64,000 bases of DNA, from NCBI RefSeq assembly GCF_001548475.1, contig NZ_LRUJ01000002.1:171460-235459 (forward strand), given 5' to 3'. Positions 18,324 through 27,638 of this stretch are shown here, in pieces. Under the pieces are notes generated by a model that did not search any database, was not told the origin of the DNA, and was given only the letters and a program-made list of their open reading frames with translations. The DNA is from Bordetella hinzii LMG 13501 (GTDB taxonomy: Bacteria; Pseudomonadota; Gammaproteobacteria; Burkholderiales; Burkholderiaceae_B). The position numbers and the translations under genes were made by a program. Position 1 is the first letter of the stretch. The number at the start of each line of letters is the position of its first letter.

Positions 18324-18587
18324 ATGAATCGCACCCAATGGATGGAAGACCTGCAGAAGAACGTATCGGATCTCATCGCCCGCAGCCCCGCGGCCGATGT
18401 GGAGCGCAATGTGCGCGCGATGCTCACCCAGGGCTTCGCGCGCCTGGATCTCATCACCCGCGAAGAGTTCGACGTGCAGACGGACCTGTTGGCCCGCGCG
18501 CGCACGCGCATCGACCAGCTTTCGGCCCAGGTGCAGCAGCTCGAGGCTCGGGTCAACGCGCTGGTCAACGACTCGCCACGCGACTGA
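18324..18587 (+). CDS. ubiK: Ubiquinone biosynthesis accessory factor UbiK (BMFP-domain protein)
   Basis: The 87-residue protein has the BMFP layout: an N-terminal amphipathic segment (WMEDLQKNVSDLIARSPA) and a C-terminal coiled coil rich in heptads (about residues 48-80, VQTDLLARARTRIDQLSAQV). UbiK helps assemble the aerobic ubiquinone-synthesis metabolon with UbiJ. The ATG at 18324 has GAGGGC upstream; an in-frame ATG eight codons earlier lacks one. comM follows 93 bp downstream. Confidence 0.85.
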   Translation: MNRTQWMEDLQKNVSDLIARSPAADVERNVRAMLTQGFARLDLITREEFDVQTDLLARARTRIDQLSAQVQQLEARVNALVNDSPRD

Positions 18588-18680
18588 CCCTCGGTCAGCC
18601 CCAAGGGGCGGCGGCATCCCGCCGGCCCCTGGCGCGGGCGCGGGGCAGGGGATACTGGCTTTTTGCCTTCGCCATGCCCC

Positions 18681-20183
18681 ATGACGCTTGCCATGCTGAG
18701 CAGCCGCGCCCTGGCCGGCTTGCAAACCCCCGCCGTGCGTGTCGAGGCCCATCTGGGCCCCGGCCTGCCCGTTTTCTGCATTGTCGGCCTGCCTGACCTC
18801 GAAGTGCGCGAGAGCCGCGAGCGGGTGAGGGCGGCCATCGTCAACAGCGGTTTCGATTTCCCCGTCGGCCGCGTGACCATCAATCTTTCGCCGGGCGATC
18901 TGCCCAAGGCGTCGTCGCGCTTCGACCTCCCCATCGCGCTGTGCATCCTGATGGCTTCCGGCCAGGTCGTGGCCGCGGCGCCGGCGGACAGCCTGGTGCT
19001 GGCCGGCGAGCTGTCGCTGTCCGGGGCGCTGGTGCCGGTGGCCGACCCGCTGGCCCTGGCTTTGGGCGTGGCGCGCGACGCCGGCGTGAGCGCGCTCATC
19101 CTGCCCGAGGCCAGCGCCGCCCAGGCCGCGCGGGTGCCGGGCCTGCGGGTCCTGTCGGCGCGCTGCCTGGCCGAGGTGGCGGCGCATCTGGCCGGGCAGG
19201 CCGACTTGCCCGCCGCGCAGGCGCCACCCCGGCCGTCCGTCGTGCCGGGACCCTGTCTGTCCGATGTGCGCGGGCAGGCGGGGGCGCGGCGCGCGCTCGA
19301 AATCGCGGCCGCCGGCGGGCACAGCCTGCTCATGAGCGGGCCGCCCGGCGCCGGCAAGAGCATGCTTGCCCAGCGGCTGCCGGGCCTGCTGCCCGTCCTG
19401 GATGACGCGGCGGCCCTGGAGGCGGCTGCCATCGCCCGCCTGGCCGCCAGCGCGGATCCGCCCTTCGGGCTGCCGCCGTTTCGCGCGCCCCATCATGGTG
19501 CCACCGCCGCGGCCCTGGTCGGGGGCGGGACGCCGCCGCGGCCCGGGGAGATCTCCCTGGCGCACCAGGGCGTGCTCTTCCTCGACGAGCTGCCCGAATT
19601 CGAGCGCCGCGCTTTGCAGGCGCTGCGCGAGCCCATGGAAACCGGCGAAGTGAGCTTGTCGCGGGCTGCGGGGCGCCTGCGCTTTCCGGCGCGGTTCCAG
19701 TTGATCGCCGCCATGAATCCCTGCCCCTGCGGTTGGCGCGGCCACCCCACGCGGCCTTGCCGCTGCACGCCGGACCAGGTGGCCCGCTATGCCGACCGCA
19801 TCGGGGGGCCGCTGCGCGACCGCATAGACCTGCATCTCTGGCTGCCGCCGGTCGACCCGGATTGCCTGGCCGGGCCGCCAGGCGAGGCCTCCAGCGTGGT
19901 GCGCGAGCGGGTGCGCGCCTGCCGCCAGCGGCAATGGCAGCGCCAGGGGCGCCTGAACGCCCATCTCGAAGGGGAGGCGCTGGCCCGGCATGTGTCCCTG
20001 GATCATCCGACGCGGGCCTGGTTCGTGCAGGCGATGCGGCGACTGGGCGGTTCGGCCCGGGCCAGCCACCGGGTGCTGCGGGTGGCCCGCAGCGTGGCTG
20101 ACCTGGCCGGCGAGGCCCGGGTCGGGAGGCCGCAACTGGCCGAGGCGCTGCGTTTCCGCGACGCGGGCAAGCCCGGCGGGTAA
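18681..20183 (+). CDS. comM: YifB/ComM family Mg-chelatase-like AAA+ ATPase
   Basis: The 500-residue protein starts MTLAMLSSRALAGL, the conserved ComM N-terminus, so 18681 is preferred to the in-frame ATG six codons upstream. An N-terminal Lon-like ChlI domain (about 1-170) precedes an AAA+ module with Walker A GPPGAGKS near residue 220 and Walker B LFLDELPEF. The zinc-like cysteine motif NPCPCGW and a C-terminal Mg-chelatase domain follow. In naturally transformable bacteria ComM is a hexameric helicase that extends branch migration during integration of foreign DNA. Competence in this host is not shown by the sequence. Confidence 0.93.
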   Translation: MTLAMLSSRALAGLQTPAVRVEAHLGPGLPVFCIVGLPDLEVRESRERVRAAIVNSGFDFPVGRVTINLSPGDLPKASSRFDLPIALCILMASGQVVAAAPADSLVLAGELSLSGALVPVADPLALALGVARDAGVSALILPEASAAQAARVPGLRVLSARCLAEVAAHLAGQADLPAAQAPPRPSVVPGPCLSDVRGQAGARRALEIAAAGGHSLLMSGPPGAGKSMLAQRLPGLLPVLDDAAALEAAAIARLAASADPPFGLPPFRAPHHGATAAALVGGGTPPRPGEISLAHQGVLFLDELPEFERRALQALREPMETGEVSLSRAAGRLRFPARFQLIAAMNPCPCGWRGHPTRPCRCTPDQVARYADRIGGPLRDRIDLHLWLPPVDPDCLAGPPGEASSVVRERVRACRQRQWQRQGRLNAHLEGEALARHVSLDHPTRAWFVQAMRRLGGSARASHRVLRVARSVADLAGEARVGRPQLAEALRFRDAGKPGG

Positions 20184-20230
20184 ATCCGGGACGGTTGCGG
20201 CGGTCTTCTTGAGGGATTTAGGCGGGCGGC

Positions 20231-20260
20231 TCGACAAAGCCATGGAAATCGCCATATAAT
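20231..20260 (+). promoter_or_regulatory. Sigma-70 promoter in front of rpmI-rplT
   Basis: TCGACA (20231-20236, one mismatch to TTGACA) is separated by 18 bp from a perfect TATAAT (20255-20260). This gives rpmI-rplT a promoter of its own, independent of comM. Confidence 0.75.
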
Positions 20261-20264
20261 CAAA

Positions 20265-20488
20265 GGCTTTCCGGCATTTGGCTTACCGCTTTCAGTTTAG
20301 GCGTGGGGCTTTAGTCGTGGCTTTAGTCGTGGCTTTAGAGGCTGCGCACGCAGCCGACCTGGCCAGCCAGGGAGGCAATCCGGAAAAGAAGAGAAGTGGC
20401 GCGGGTTTATCAAGTGTTGGGCCGGATCCTCTTGGGCGGCTCGATCACCTGTTGCCATGTACATCAACAAACTGTTTTAGGAATCATC
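20265..20488 (+). promoter_or_regulatory. Long leader of rpmI with triple repeat and hairpins
   Basis: About 220 nt separate the promoter from the rpmI start. The leader has three tandem copies of GTGG(G)CTTTAG (about 20302-20338) and perfect hairpins at 20340-20355 (GGCTGC/GCAGCC) and 20359-20370 (CTGGC/GCCAG). Ribosomal-protein leaders of this length are often autoregulatory. The infC gene usually found here is absent. I found no coding sequence in it. Confidence 0.45.
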
Positions 20489-20686
20489 ATGCCCAAGATG
20501 AAGACCAAGAAAAGCGCCGCCAAGCGCTTTCAGGTCCGCGGCAGCGGCTCCATCAAGCGTGGTCAGGCGTTCAAGCGTCACATCCTGACCAAGAAGACCA
20601 CCAAGAACAAGCGCCAACTGCGCGGTTCGGCTGCGGTCCATGAAACCAACATCGCCTCCGTCAAGGCGATGATGCCGTTCGCTTGA
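20489..20686 (+). CDS. rpmI: 50S ribosomal protein bL35
   Basis: The 65-residue basic protein starts [14 protein letters not shown], the invariant bL35 N-terminus, and contains KRHILTKKT. The ATG at 20489 is fixed by homology; the frame extends upstream only through leader sequence. rplT follows 15 bp downstream. It is a late-assembly component of the large subunit. Confidence 0.98.
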   Translation: MPKMKTKKSAAKRFQVRGSGSIKRGQAFKRHILTKKTTKNKRQLRGSAAVHETNIASVKAMMPFA

Positions 20687-20701
20687 TAAGGGAGATCTAC
20701 T

Positions 20702-21061
20702 ATGCCTCGCGTTAAACGTGGCGTTACCGCCCGTGCCCGTCACAAGAAAGTCATTGCCGCCGCCAAGGGTTACCGTGGCCGCCGTGGCAACGTATTCCGC
20801 ATTGCCAAGCAAGCGGTCATGCGTGCCGGCCAGTACGCCTACCGCGACCGCCGCAACAAGAAGCGTACCTTCCGCGCCCTGTGGATCACCCGTATCAACG
20901 CCGCCGTGCGTGAGCAGGGCCTGAGCTACAGCGTGTTCATCGCCGGCCTGAAGAAGGCTGCGATCGAACTCGACCGCAAGGTGCTGGCCGATCTGGCCGT
21001 GCGCGACAAGGCCGGCTTTGCCGCCATCGTGCAACAAGCCAAGGCTGCGTTGGCTGCCTGA
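20702..21061 (+). CDS. rplT: 50S ribosomal protein bL20
   Basis: This is a 119-residue protein of normal family length with the conserved start [18 protein letters not shown] and the central [15 protein letters not shown]. It binds 23S rRNA early in assembly and, in other bacteria, represses translation of rpmI-rplT. A GGGAGA ribosome site precedes the ATG. A hairpin terminator follows the stop. Confidence 0.98.
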   Translation: MPRVKRGVTARARHKKVIAAAKGYRGRRGNVFRIAKQAVMRAGQYAYRDRRNKKRTFRALWITRINAAVREQGLSYSVFIAGLKKAAIELDRKVLADLAVRDKAGFAAIVQQAKAALAA

Positions 21062-21086
21062 TCGCGTTCATTCATCGCGGATCGCT

Positions 21087-21120
21087 GCAAACGGGGCTCG
21101 ATGGGCCCCGTTTGCGTTTT
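21087..21120 (+). terminator. Terminator or attenuator between rplT and pheS
   Basis: GCAAACGGGGC (21087-21097) pairs with GCCCCGTTTGC (21105-21115) around a 7-nt loop, followed by GTTTT. It probably ends most rpmI-rplT transcripts; partial read-through would feed pheST. Confidence 0.75.
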
Positions 21121-21134
21121 GAAGGCTAATTCTC

Positions 21135-22157
21135 ATGACTCTACCGGTTGACGACCTGGTTTCCCAGGCGCAAGAACGATTCGCCGCCGCCACAGACGCG
21201 GCCGCGCTGGAAAACGCCAAGGCCCGCTTCCTGGGCAAAGAGGGCGCGCTGACCGTGCTGCTCAAGGCGCTGGCGCAACTCGATCCTGCCGCCAAGCGCG
21301 AGGCCGGAGCCCGTATCAATCAGGCCAAGCAAAAGGTCGAGGAACTGCTCAATGCCCGGCGCGCCGAACTGGCGCAGGCCGAGCTGGACGCCCGCCTCGC
21401 CTCGGAAACCATCGATGTCACGCTGCCCGGCCGTGGCCGCGCCGCAGGCGGCATCCATCCGGTGATCCGTACCTGGGAACGTGTGGAGGCCATCTTCCGT
21501 TCCATCGGCTTCGATGTGGCCGACGGCCCCGAAGTCGAAAACGACTGGACTAATTTCACCGCGCTGAACAATCCGCTGGACCATCCGGCGCGGTCCATGC
21601 AGGACACCTTCTACGTCGACATGCACGACGCCGAAGGCCTGCCGCTGCTGCTGCGCACGCACACCAGCCCCATGCAGGTGCGCTATGCGCGCATGCACAA
21701 GCCGCCCATCAAGGTGATCGCCCCGGGGCGCACCTATCGCGTGGACAGTGACGCCACCCACTCTCCCATGTTCCACCAGGTCGAGGGTCTGTGGATCGCC
21801 GAAGACATTTCCTTCGCCGACCTCAAGGGCGTCTATACCGACTTCCTGCGCTGCTTCTTCGAGAGCGATGACCTGGTCGTGCGTTTCCGCCCGTCGTTCT
21901 TTCCCTTCACGGAACCCTCGGCCGAAATTGACATGATGTTCACCTCCGGCCCCAATCGTGGCCGTTGGCTGGAAATCTCCGGCTCGGGCCAGGTGCACCC
22001 GCAGGTGGTGCGCAACTTCGGCCTCGATCCGGAGCGCTACATCGGCTTTGCCTTCGGTTCGGGCCTGGAGCGCCTGACCATGCTGCGCTATGGCGTGAAC
22101 GACCTGCGCCAGTTCTACGAAGGCGATTTGCGCTTCCTGCGCCAGTTCAACGAATAA
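21135..22157 (+). CDS. pheS: Phenylalanyl-tRNA synthetase alpha subunit
   Basis: The 340-residue alpha subunit has an N-terminal coiled coil (residues about 1-90) for tRNA binding. The class II catalytic core follows, with motif 2 ([20 protein letters not shown]), the active-site stretch [16 protein letters not shown] and motif 3 [13 protein letters not shown]. It charges tRNA-Phe as an alpha2-beta2 enzyme. pheT starts 12 bp after its stop. Confidence 0.98.
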   Translation: MTLPVDDLVSQAQERFAAATDAAALENAKARFLGKEGALTVLLKALAQLDPAAKREAGARINQAKQKVEELLNARRAELAQAELDARLASETIDVTLPGRGRAAGGIHPVIRTWERVEAIFRSIGFDVADGPEVENDWTNFTALNNPLDHPARSMQDTFYVDMHDAEGLPLLLRTHTSPMQVRYARMHKPPIKVIAPGRTYRVDSDATHSPMFHQVEGLWIAEDISFADLKGVYTDFLRCFFESDDLVVRFRPSFFPFTEPSAEIDMMFTSGPNRGRWLEISGSGQVHPQVVRNFGLDPERYIGFAFGSGLERLTMLRYGVNDLRQFYEGDLRFLRQFNE

Positions 22158-22169
22158 ATACGGCTGATC

Positions 22170-24587
22170 ATGCAATTTTCCGAATCCTGGCTGCGCACGC
22201 TGGTCAATCCGGCCATCGGCACCGAAGAACTCGCGCATCAGCTCACCATGGCTGGGCTGGAAGTCGAAGAAACCCAATCCGCCGCGCCCGCCTTCAGCGG
22301 CGTGGTCGTGGCCCGCATCGCTGAAATCGCGCCGCACCCGGACGCTGACAAGCTGCGGGTGTGCAAGGTGGACGATGGCAGTGGCGAGCTGCTGCAAATC
22401 GTCTGCGGCGCGCCCAATGCGGCGGCCGGCCTGGTGGTTCCGCTGGCCCGCGTGGGCGCCGAACTGCCCGGCGGCATGAAGATCGGCGTGGCCAAGATGC
22501 GCGGCGTGACGTCCTCGGGCATGCTGTGCTCGGCCCGCGAGCTGGGCCTGTCCCAGGACCACGGCGGTTTGCTGGAGCTGTCCGGCGATCTCAAGCCGGG
22601 CACTGACATCCGCCAGGCCCTGGATCTGGATGACACCCTCTTTGTCCTGAAGCTCACGCCCAACCGCGCCGATTGCCTGTCCATCCTCGGCGTGGCGCGC
22701 GAAGTCGCCGCCTTGACCGGCGCGCCGCTGTCCGCGCCCCAGGCCCGGCCCGTGCCGGTCGGCATCGAGGATCGTCTGCCGGTGCGCGTCGAGGCACCCG
22801 ACCTCTGCGGCCGCTTCGCCGGCCGGGTGATCCGGGGCGTCAATGCGCGCGCCGCCACGCCCGACTGGATGAAGACCCGCCTGGAACGCGCGGGCCAGCG
22901 CTCGGTCTCGGCCCTGGTCGATATCTCCAACTACGTGATGCTCGAAGTCGGCCGTCCGTCGCATGTCTTCGACCTGGACAAGATCCAGGGCGACCTGACC
23001 GTGCGCTGGGCCCGCAAGGGAGAGCGCCTGGAGCTGCTCAGCGGCACGCATGTCGACCTGGACGAAAAGGTCGGCGTCATCACCGCCGGCCCGGTTGTCG
23101 AAAGCATGGCCGGCATCATGGGCGGCGAAGCCACGTCGGTCACGCTGGAGACCCGCAATATCTACCTGGAAGCCGCGTTCTGGTGGCCCGGCGCCATCGC
23201 CGGCCGCGCCCGGCGCTACAAGTTCAGCTCCGAGGCCAGCCACCGCTTCGAGCGTGGCGTGGACTATGGCAGCATCCCGGAGCACATGGAGCTTATCACC
23301 GCCCTGATCCTGGATATCTGCGGCGGCCAGGCGGGGCCGGTCGATGACCAGATCATCAACCTGCCCAAGCGCGAACCCGTGCGCATGCGCCTGGCGCGCT
23401 GCCACCGCGTGCTGGGCGTGCCCGTCCCGCACGACGAGGTCGCGCAGATCTTCACCCGCCTGGGGCTGGCGTTCACGACCGACGGCGAGACCTTCAGTGT
23501 CACGCCGCCGTCGTACCGTTTCGACCTTGAGATCGAGGAAGACCTCATCGAGGAAGTCGCCCGCATCCACGGTTTCGAGCGCATCCCCAGCGTGCCGCCG
23601 GTGGCGCGCGCCAAGATGCATGCCCACCCCGAGGCGCGCCGCGGCCAGCATGCCCTGCGCCGCGCCATCGCCGCGCGCGACTACCAAGAAGTGGTCAACT
23701 ACAGCTTCGTGCAAGCCGAGTGGGAGCGCGACTACGCCGGCAACGACGACCCGGTGCGCCTGCTCAATCCCATCGCCAGCCACCTGTCGGTCATGCGTTC
23801 CAGCCTGATCGCCGGCCTGGTGGCCATCGTGCGCTACAACGCCAACCGCAAGCAGTCGCGCGTGCGCCTGTTTGAACTGGGCCGCGTCTTCCAGCGCGAT
23901 GCCCGGATGGCGGATGGACCGCTCGATGTCGCGGGTGTGCGCCAGCCGCTGAAGCTGGCCGGCGCGGCCTGGGGCCCCGCCAGTGACGAGCAGTGGGGCG
24001 AGGCGCTGCGCCAGGTGGATTTCTATGACGTCAAGATGGACGTCGAGGCCTTGTTCGGCAAGCGTGCCCGCGAGCTGCGTTTCGTGGCGGCCCGCCATCC
24101 GGCCCTGCACCCGGGGCGCTCCGCCCGCATCGAGCTGGCCGGCCAGGGCGTGGGCTGGATAGGCGAGCTGCATCCGCAATGGGCGCGCCAGGCCGATCTG
24201 GCCCATGCGCCCGTGGTCTTCGAACTCGACGTCCAGGCGCTGTCCCAGGGTGAACTGCCGGTCGTGCGCGAGCTGTCGCGCCAGCCCATTGTGCAGCGCG
24301 ATCTGGCCCTGTGGGTTGACGAGTCCGTCCCGGTGCAGGCTATGCTGGATACCGTGGCCGGCCTGGTCGAGACCGATCCGCAACTGGCTGTGGTGCAGGA
24401 CGTCCAGCTCTTTGATGTCTGGCGCGAACAGCCCCGGAAGGCCGAGGCCGCCGGCGAGAAAAGCCTTGCGTTCCGCTTCTGGCTCCAGGACACTGCGGTT
24501 ACATTGGATGAGGCGCGGGTCGCTGATTGCATCAATCGCATCAAGGATGCCCTGGTCAGCGCGCACAGCGCACGTCAACGGGTTTGA
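22170..24587 (+). CDS. pheT: Phenylalanyl-tRNA synthetase beta subunit
   Basis: The 805-residue beta subunit has the expected order: EMAP-II-like tRNA-binding domain (about 40-150), B3/B4 editing domain (about 210-380), B5 (about 400-475), catalytic-like core and a C-terminal ferredoxin-fold anticodon-binding domain (about 710-803). The editing module hydrolyses Tyr-tRNA-Phe. It lies in the pheST operon and ends just before ihfA. Confidence 0.98.
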   Translation: MQFSESWLRTLVNPAIGTEELAHQLTMAGLEVEETQSAAPAFSGVVVARIAEIAPHPDADKLRVCKVDDGSGELLQIVCGAPNAAAGLVVPLARVGAELPGGMKIGVAKMRGVTSSGMLCSARELGLSQDHGGLLELSGDLKPGTDIRQALDLDDTLFVLKLTPNRADCLSILGVAREVAALTGAPLSAPQARPVPVGIEDRLPVRVEAPDLCGRFAGRVIRGVNARAATPDWMKTRLERAGQRSVSALVDISNYVMLEVGRPSHVFDLDKIQGDLTVRWARKGERLELLSGTHVDLDEKVGVITAGPVVESMAGIMGGEATSVTLETRNIYLEAAFWWPGAIAGRARRYKFSSEASHRFERGVDYGSIPEHMELITALILDICGGQAGPVDDQIINLPKREPVRMRLARCHRVLGVPVPHDEVAQIFTRLGLAFTTDGETFSVTPPSYRFDLEIEEDLIEEVARIHGFERIPSVPPVARAKMHAHPEARRGQHALRRAIAARDYQEVVNYSFVQAEWERDYAGNDDPVRLLNPIASHLSVMRSSLIAGLVAIVRYNANRKQSRVRLFELGRVFQRDARMADGPLDVAGVRQPLKLAGAAWGPASDEQWGEALRQVDFYDVKMDVEALFGKRARELRFVAARHPALHPGRSARIELAGQGVGWIGELHPQWARQADLAHAPVVFELDVQALSQGELPVVRELSRQPIVQRDLALWVDESVPVQAMLDTVAGLVETDPQLAVVQDVQLFDVWREQPRKAEAAGEKSLAFRFWLQDTAVTLDEARVADCINRIKDALVSAHSARQRV

Positions 24588-24589
24588 TC

Positions 24590-24940
24590 ATGGGGAACGC
24601 TATGCTTGCCGAGCCGCGTACGCTCACCAAGGCCGAGCTGGCCGAACTGCTATTCGAGCGGGTCGGCCTGAACAAGCGCGAGGCCAAGGACATCGTGGAC
24701 ACCTTCTTCGAAGAAATCCGTGAAGCGCTGGCGCGCGGTGACTCGGTCAAACTGTCGGGCTTCGGCAATTTCCAGGTCCGCGACAAGCCGCCCCGCCCGG
24801 GGCGCAACCCCAAGACCGGTGAAACCATCCCCATCGCCGCGCGGCGCGTGGTGACTTTTCATGCCAGCCAGAAATTGAAAAGCATTGTGGAGCAAAGCGG
24901 TGGCTCCACGGACGCTTCTGACGACGACCCGGCGGAGTGA
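24590..24940 (+). CDS. ihfA: Integration host factor alpha subunit
   Basis: This is a DNABII-family protein with [20 protein letters not shown], the beta-arm [17 protein letters not shown] including the intercalating Pro, and a C-terminal helix. The start is ambiguous: ATG 24590 (116 residues) lies 2 bp after the pheT stop, while ATG 24602 (112 residues) has GGGGA at good distance. The pheST-ihfA order is standard. IHF bends DNA at sigma-54 promoters among others. A C-terminal acidic tail extends beyond the core fold. Confidence 0.95.
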   Translation: MGNAMLAEPRTLTKAELAELLFERVGLNKREAKDIVDTFFEEIREALARGDSVKLSGFGNFQVRDKPPRPGRNPKTGETIPIAARRVVTFHASQKLKSIVEQSGGSTDASDDDPAE

Positions 24941-24997
24941 TACGCTTTGTCGGCAATTGTTAACGGCCTTCGACGTAACGCGGCATAAAATTCATCC

Positions 24998-25396
24998 ATG
25001 ACGAAACCTGAATCCACTGTCACGCTACCGCCCATCCCCGCCAAGCGCTACTTCACCATCGGTGAGGTCAGCGACCTGTGTGGCGTCAAGCCTCATGTCT
25101 TGCGGTACTGGGAGCAGGAATTCACGCAGCTCAAGCCGGTAAAGCGGCGCGGCAACCGCCGCTATTACCAGCACCACGAAGTCTTGCTCATCCGCCGTAT
25201 CCGCTCCCTGCTCTATGAGCAGGGCTTTACGATCAGCGGCGCCCGCAACCGCCTGGGCGATACGCGCGATACGCCGCATGACAGCGCCGAAGCCGCGGTG
25301 CGGCTGTCCGCCGCCGAGCTGCAGTCGCTGCGCAACGAACTCAACGATATTTCCGCCAGCCTCAACCAGGCCTTGGGACAACGGCCCGCCGCCTGA
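24998..25396 (+). CDS. MerR-like transcriptional regulator
   Basis: The 132-residue protein carries a MerR-type winged helix-turn-helix (about residues 17-85: RYFTIGEVSDLCGVKPHVLR and the wing RRGNRRYYQ). A short predicted coiled coil follows, with no cysteine-based effector site. This orphan is the usual neighbour of ihfA in beta- and gamma-proteobacteria. Its target is unknown. A strong terminator follows. Confidence 0.88.
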   Translation: MTKPESTVTLPPIPAKRYFTIGEVSDLCGVKPHVLRYWEQEFTQLKPVKRRGNRRYYQHHEVLLIRRIRSLLYEQGFTISGARNRLGDTRDTPHDSAEAAVRLSAAELQSLRNELNDISASLNQALGQRPAA

Positions 25397-25417
25397 AGAA
25401 GCTTGCCGGACTGACGA

Positions 25418-25441
25418 CCCCGCGCCCGCGCGGGGTTTTTT
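25418..25441 (+). terminator. Intrinsic terminator of the pheST-ihfA-merR-like operon
   Basis: CCCCGCG (25418-25424) pairs with CGCGGGG (25429-25435) and is followed by T6. Confidence 0.9.
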
Positions 25442-25453
25442 GTTCGCGGACGG

Positions 25454-25579
25454 CTAGAACTGCTGATACTGGAACTCGACCGTGATCGGCCGGCCCAGAT
25501 TGGCCGACGTGTCGCAAAGCAGCAGTATCGTCAGGGCAAGCCCCAGATAAAGCAGATACAGGCGCAGGAAACGCTTCAT
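25454..25579 (-). CDS. DltX-like 41-residue membrane microprotein
   Basis: The minus strand encodes a 41-residue peptide: a short basic start (MKRFLR), one hydrophobic helix (about residues 7-22, LYLLYLGLALTILLLC) and a C-terminal end TVEFQYQQF. The last six residues fit F-x-Y-x-x-F, the pattern of the C-terminus of DltX, whose Tyr relays the acyl group in D-alanylation of teichoic acids. Its ATG overlaps the dltD stop (ATGA), so it is translationally coupled. Length, topology and neighbour agree; the function is inferred. It is too short for ordinary gene callers. Confidence 0.8.
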   Translation of the reverse strand: MKRFLRLYLLYLGLALTILLLCDTSANLGRPITVEFQYQQF

Positions 25580-26694
25580 TCTCCAACCACCTCCACGATC
25601 TTGCGGCTGACATCAAGCCAGCCCAGTTCGCCCAGATGCTGGCTGTCGCGCAGCGTGCCCAAGGCATAGGGCTGGACACCATACATATCCATGCAGGCCA
25701 GCGCATACTGCTTGCAGAGCACGGAGATCCGCAGCCGCGTGGCTTCGAAACGGTCCAGGTCGCGGTAGACCAGCGGATTGAAGGGCTGCAGGACAAACAG
25801 GACTTTTGCCTGGTGGCGCGCGAGCAAAGCCATCAAGCGTTCCAGATCCGCCAGTTCCGTGGCCGGTTCGAAGTTGTCCGAAAAGGCCAGCAGACGGTCC
25901 GGCGTCAGATTGCCCAGGTATTTGTCCAGATAATCCTGGCGGACCCCATAGGGATTGCTCGCCATGAAGGTGGTTTCCTGGGCCGCCGCCTCGGTGCGCA
26001 AGCGCGTCCAATCGGCCGTCGGGCGGCGCCAAGGGATAGGCGCCGCCGGCTCGGCGCTGGCCATCGCGGGCTGTCGCCAAAGACGCAATGTCTGCTCGGC
26101 CTGCCCGCGCAGCTTGAAGCCCAGCTCGGCCAGCGCCGCGCGCGCCACCTCGGCATTGCCCCGCCGGTTCCACCATTGCAGCAAGGCGTGGCGCGCCTCG
26201 TCGTGGCCGAGCAGCCGCGGCAGCAAAGGCAGCACATGCTCCTTGAAGGCCTCGCGGTTCAGGCCCCGCGAGTCGAACCAGCCTGGTGACACCATGATGA
26301 CCAGGCGCGATTGCGGCGATAGCTTTTCTTCCTGCGAGGCCAGCAGGAAATACATCCCCAGCGACTGGAAATAGGCATGGCCGTAGGCCAGCACAGGCAT
26401 GGCCAGCTCATCGCTGAGAAACTTGTACGGAATAAAGCGCAGATCGGCGCTGGTCAGCTCGGAAGAGCCGAGAACCACGACCGCCTCGCCGCGCTCGAGC
26501 GCTTGTCCCAGGCGTTGGGCCCCGGCTTGCTGGGTTTCGTAGTCCGCGCCGAGGTTGCCCATATGGCCGGACATCGTCGCTTGTCGCGGAGCATCGTGTC
26601 CGGGCAGGGCCGCCTGCAGCGCCAATACCGTTGCCAGCGCCGCCAGCACGGCCAGGACATGGGCGCGGCCGCGTCCGGTTTGCGTATCTCCCAC
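25576..26694 (-). CDS. dltD: DltD-family protein (D-alanyl/acyl transfer to cell-envelope polymer)
   Basis: About 372 residues with a single N-terminal membrane anchor (residues about 11-30) and a periplasmic domain. The SGNH-like catalytic signature VVVLGSSEL sits at residues 73-80, followed by FIPYKF, then SPGWFDSRGLNR, and near the C-terminus DSQH (Asp350, His353) in HLGELGW, completing a Ser-Asp-His set as in DltD. A GTG start at 26694 with GAGGAG nine bases before is chosen; an ATG at 26739 gives 15 extra residues but has no ribosome site. In Gram-positives DltD works with DltA, DltB, DltC and DltX; here only a DltX-like peptide follows. The acceptor polymer is unknown. Confidence 0.85.
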   Translation of the reverse strand: MGDTQTGRGRAHVLAVLAALATVLALQAALPGHDAPRQATMSGHMGNLGADYETQQAGAQRLGQALERGEAVVVLGSSELTSADLRFIPYKFLSDELAMPVLAYGHAYFQSLGMYFLLASQEEKLSPQSRLVIMVSPGWFDSRGLNREAFKEHVLPLLPRLLGHDEARHALLQWWNRRGNAEVARAALAELGFKLRGQAEQTLRLWRQPAMASAEPAAPIPWRRPTADWTRLRTEAAAQETTFMASNPYGVRQDYLDKYLGNLTPDRLLAFSDNFEPATELADLERLMALLARHQAKVLFVLQPFNPLVYRDLDRFEATRLRISVLCKQYALACMDMYGVQPYALGTLRDSQHLGELGWLDVSRKIVEVVGE

Positions 26695-27126
<432 letters not shown>

Positions 27127-27131
27127 AAAAA

Positions 27132-27165
27132 GAAAGCCGTTAGCGAGCAATCGCTAGCGGCTTTC
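27132..27165 (+). terminator. Hairpin terminator of tRNA-Pro
   Basis: A 14-bp stem (GAAAGCCGTTAGCG with its complement, one G-T pair) closes a 6-nt loop right after the tRNA; the sequence CGTCATTT follows. Confidence 0.6.
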
Positions 27166-27300
27166 GTCATTTCAGCCAGGGCTTGGGCGACGAACCGCGG
27201 GCGGCCCGCCGTCGATGCCGGATTCGGTAACGGCAATTTGAACCTTGTTGCAGCGTTGGTCACTACACTGGCGCCACCTTGCTCATTTGCCGGAACACTT

Positions 27301-27456
27301 ATGAAAATCTTGTTGGGTCTTGCCCTGATGGCGTCCGTATTGGCCGGCTGCGCGGTCTATACACCGGATGGCGGCGCGGTCGTAGTGGATCCGTATCGCG
27401 GTGGTGGCGGCGGCGGCTTCTGTCCTCCCGGGCAGGCGAAGAAAGGTAATTGCTGA
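27301..27456 (+). CDS. Small Gly-rich lipoprotein
   Basis: A 51-residue precursor with signal peptide MKILLGLALMASVLAGC and lipobox LAGC (acylated Cys17). The mature peptide is only about 35 residues: a charged stretch, a run of six Gly, and a conserved-looking tail FCPPGQAKKGNC with two cysteines. No catalytic domain is possible; an envelope or structural role is guessed. A hairpin terminator follows at 27474. Confidence 0.7.
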   Translation: MKILLGLALMASVLAGCAVYTPDGGAVVVDPYRGGGGGGFCPPGQAKKGNC

Positions 27457-27473
27457 GCGCGCCCGTTTGCTGC

Positions 27474-27504
27474 AGGCCTGGGCCGGTAAAGCCGGTCCAG
27501 GCCT
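27474..27504 (+). terminator. Terminator after the small lipoprotein gene
   Basis: AGGCCTGGGCCGG pairs with CCGGTCCAGGCCT (one G-T pair) around a 5-nt loop, followed by TTGTGTTT. Confidence 0.65.
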
Positions 27505-27638
27505 TTGTGTTTCTGCACGAGGCCGGGGTCCGGATTTTCCCCTCGCGCCCGCCGCCGCCCGGGCGTGAATCATGATGCGCTCCTCTACAATCGCGGCACC
27601 GGCAGTTTCCAAATACCGGCAGGTCCGCCAGAAGCAGT

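Noticed and set aside
20278..20643. A 121-codon plus-strand frame overlapping the rpmI leader and gene
   Set aside because: It overlaps rpmI in another frame, has no ribosome site and no similarity.
21141..24578. A 1145-codon minus-strand open frame opposite pheS-pheT
   Set aside because: It is a GC-driven shadow of two essential genes; composition is compositionally biased and no ribosome site is present.
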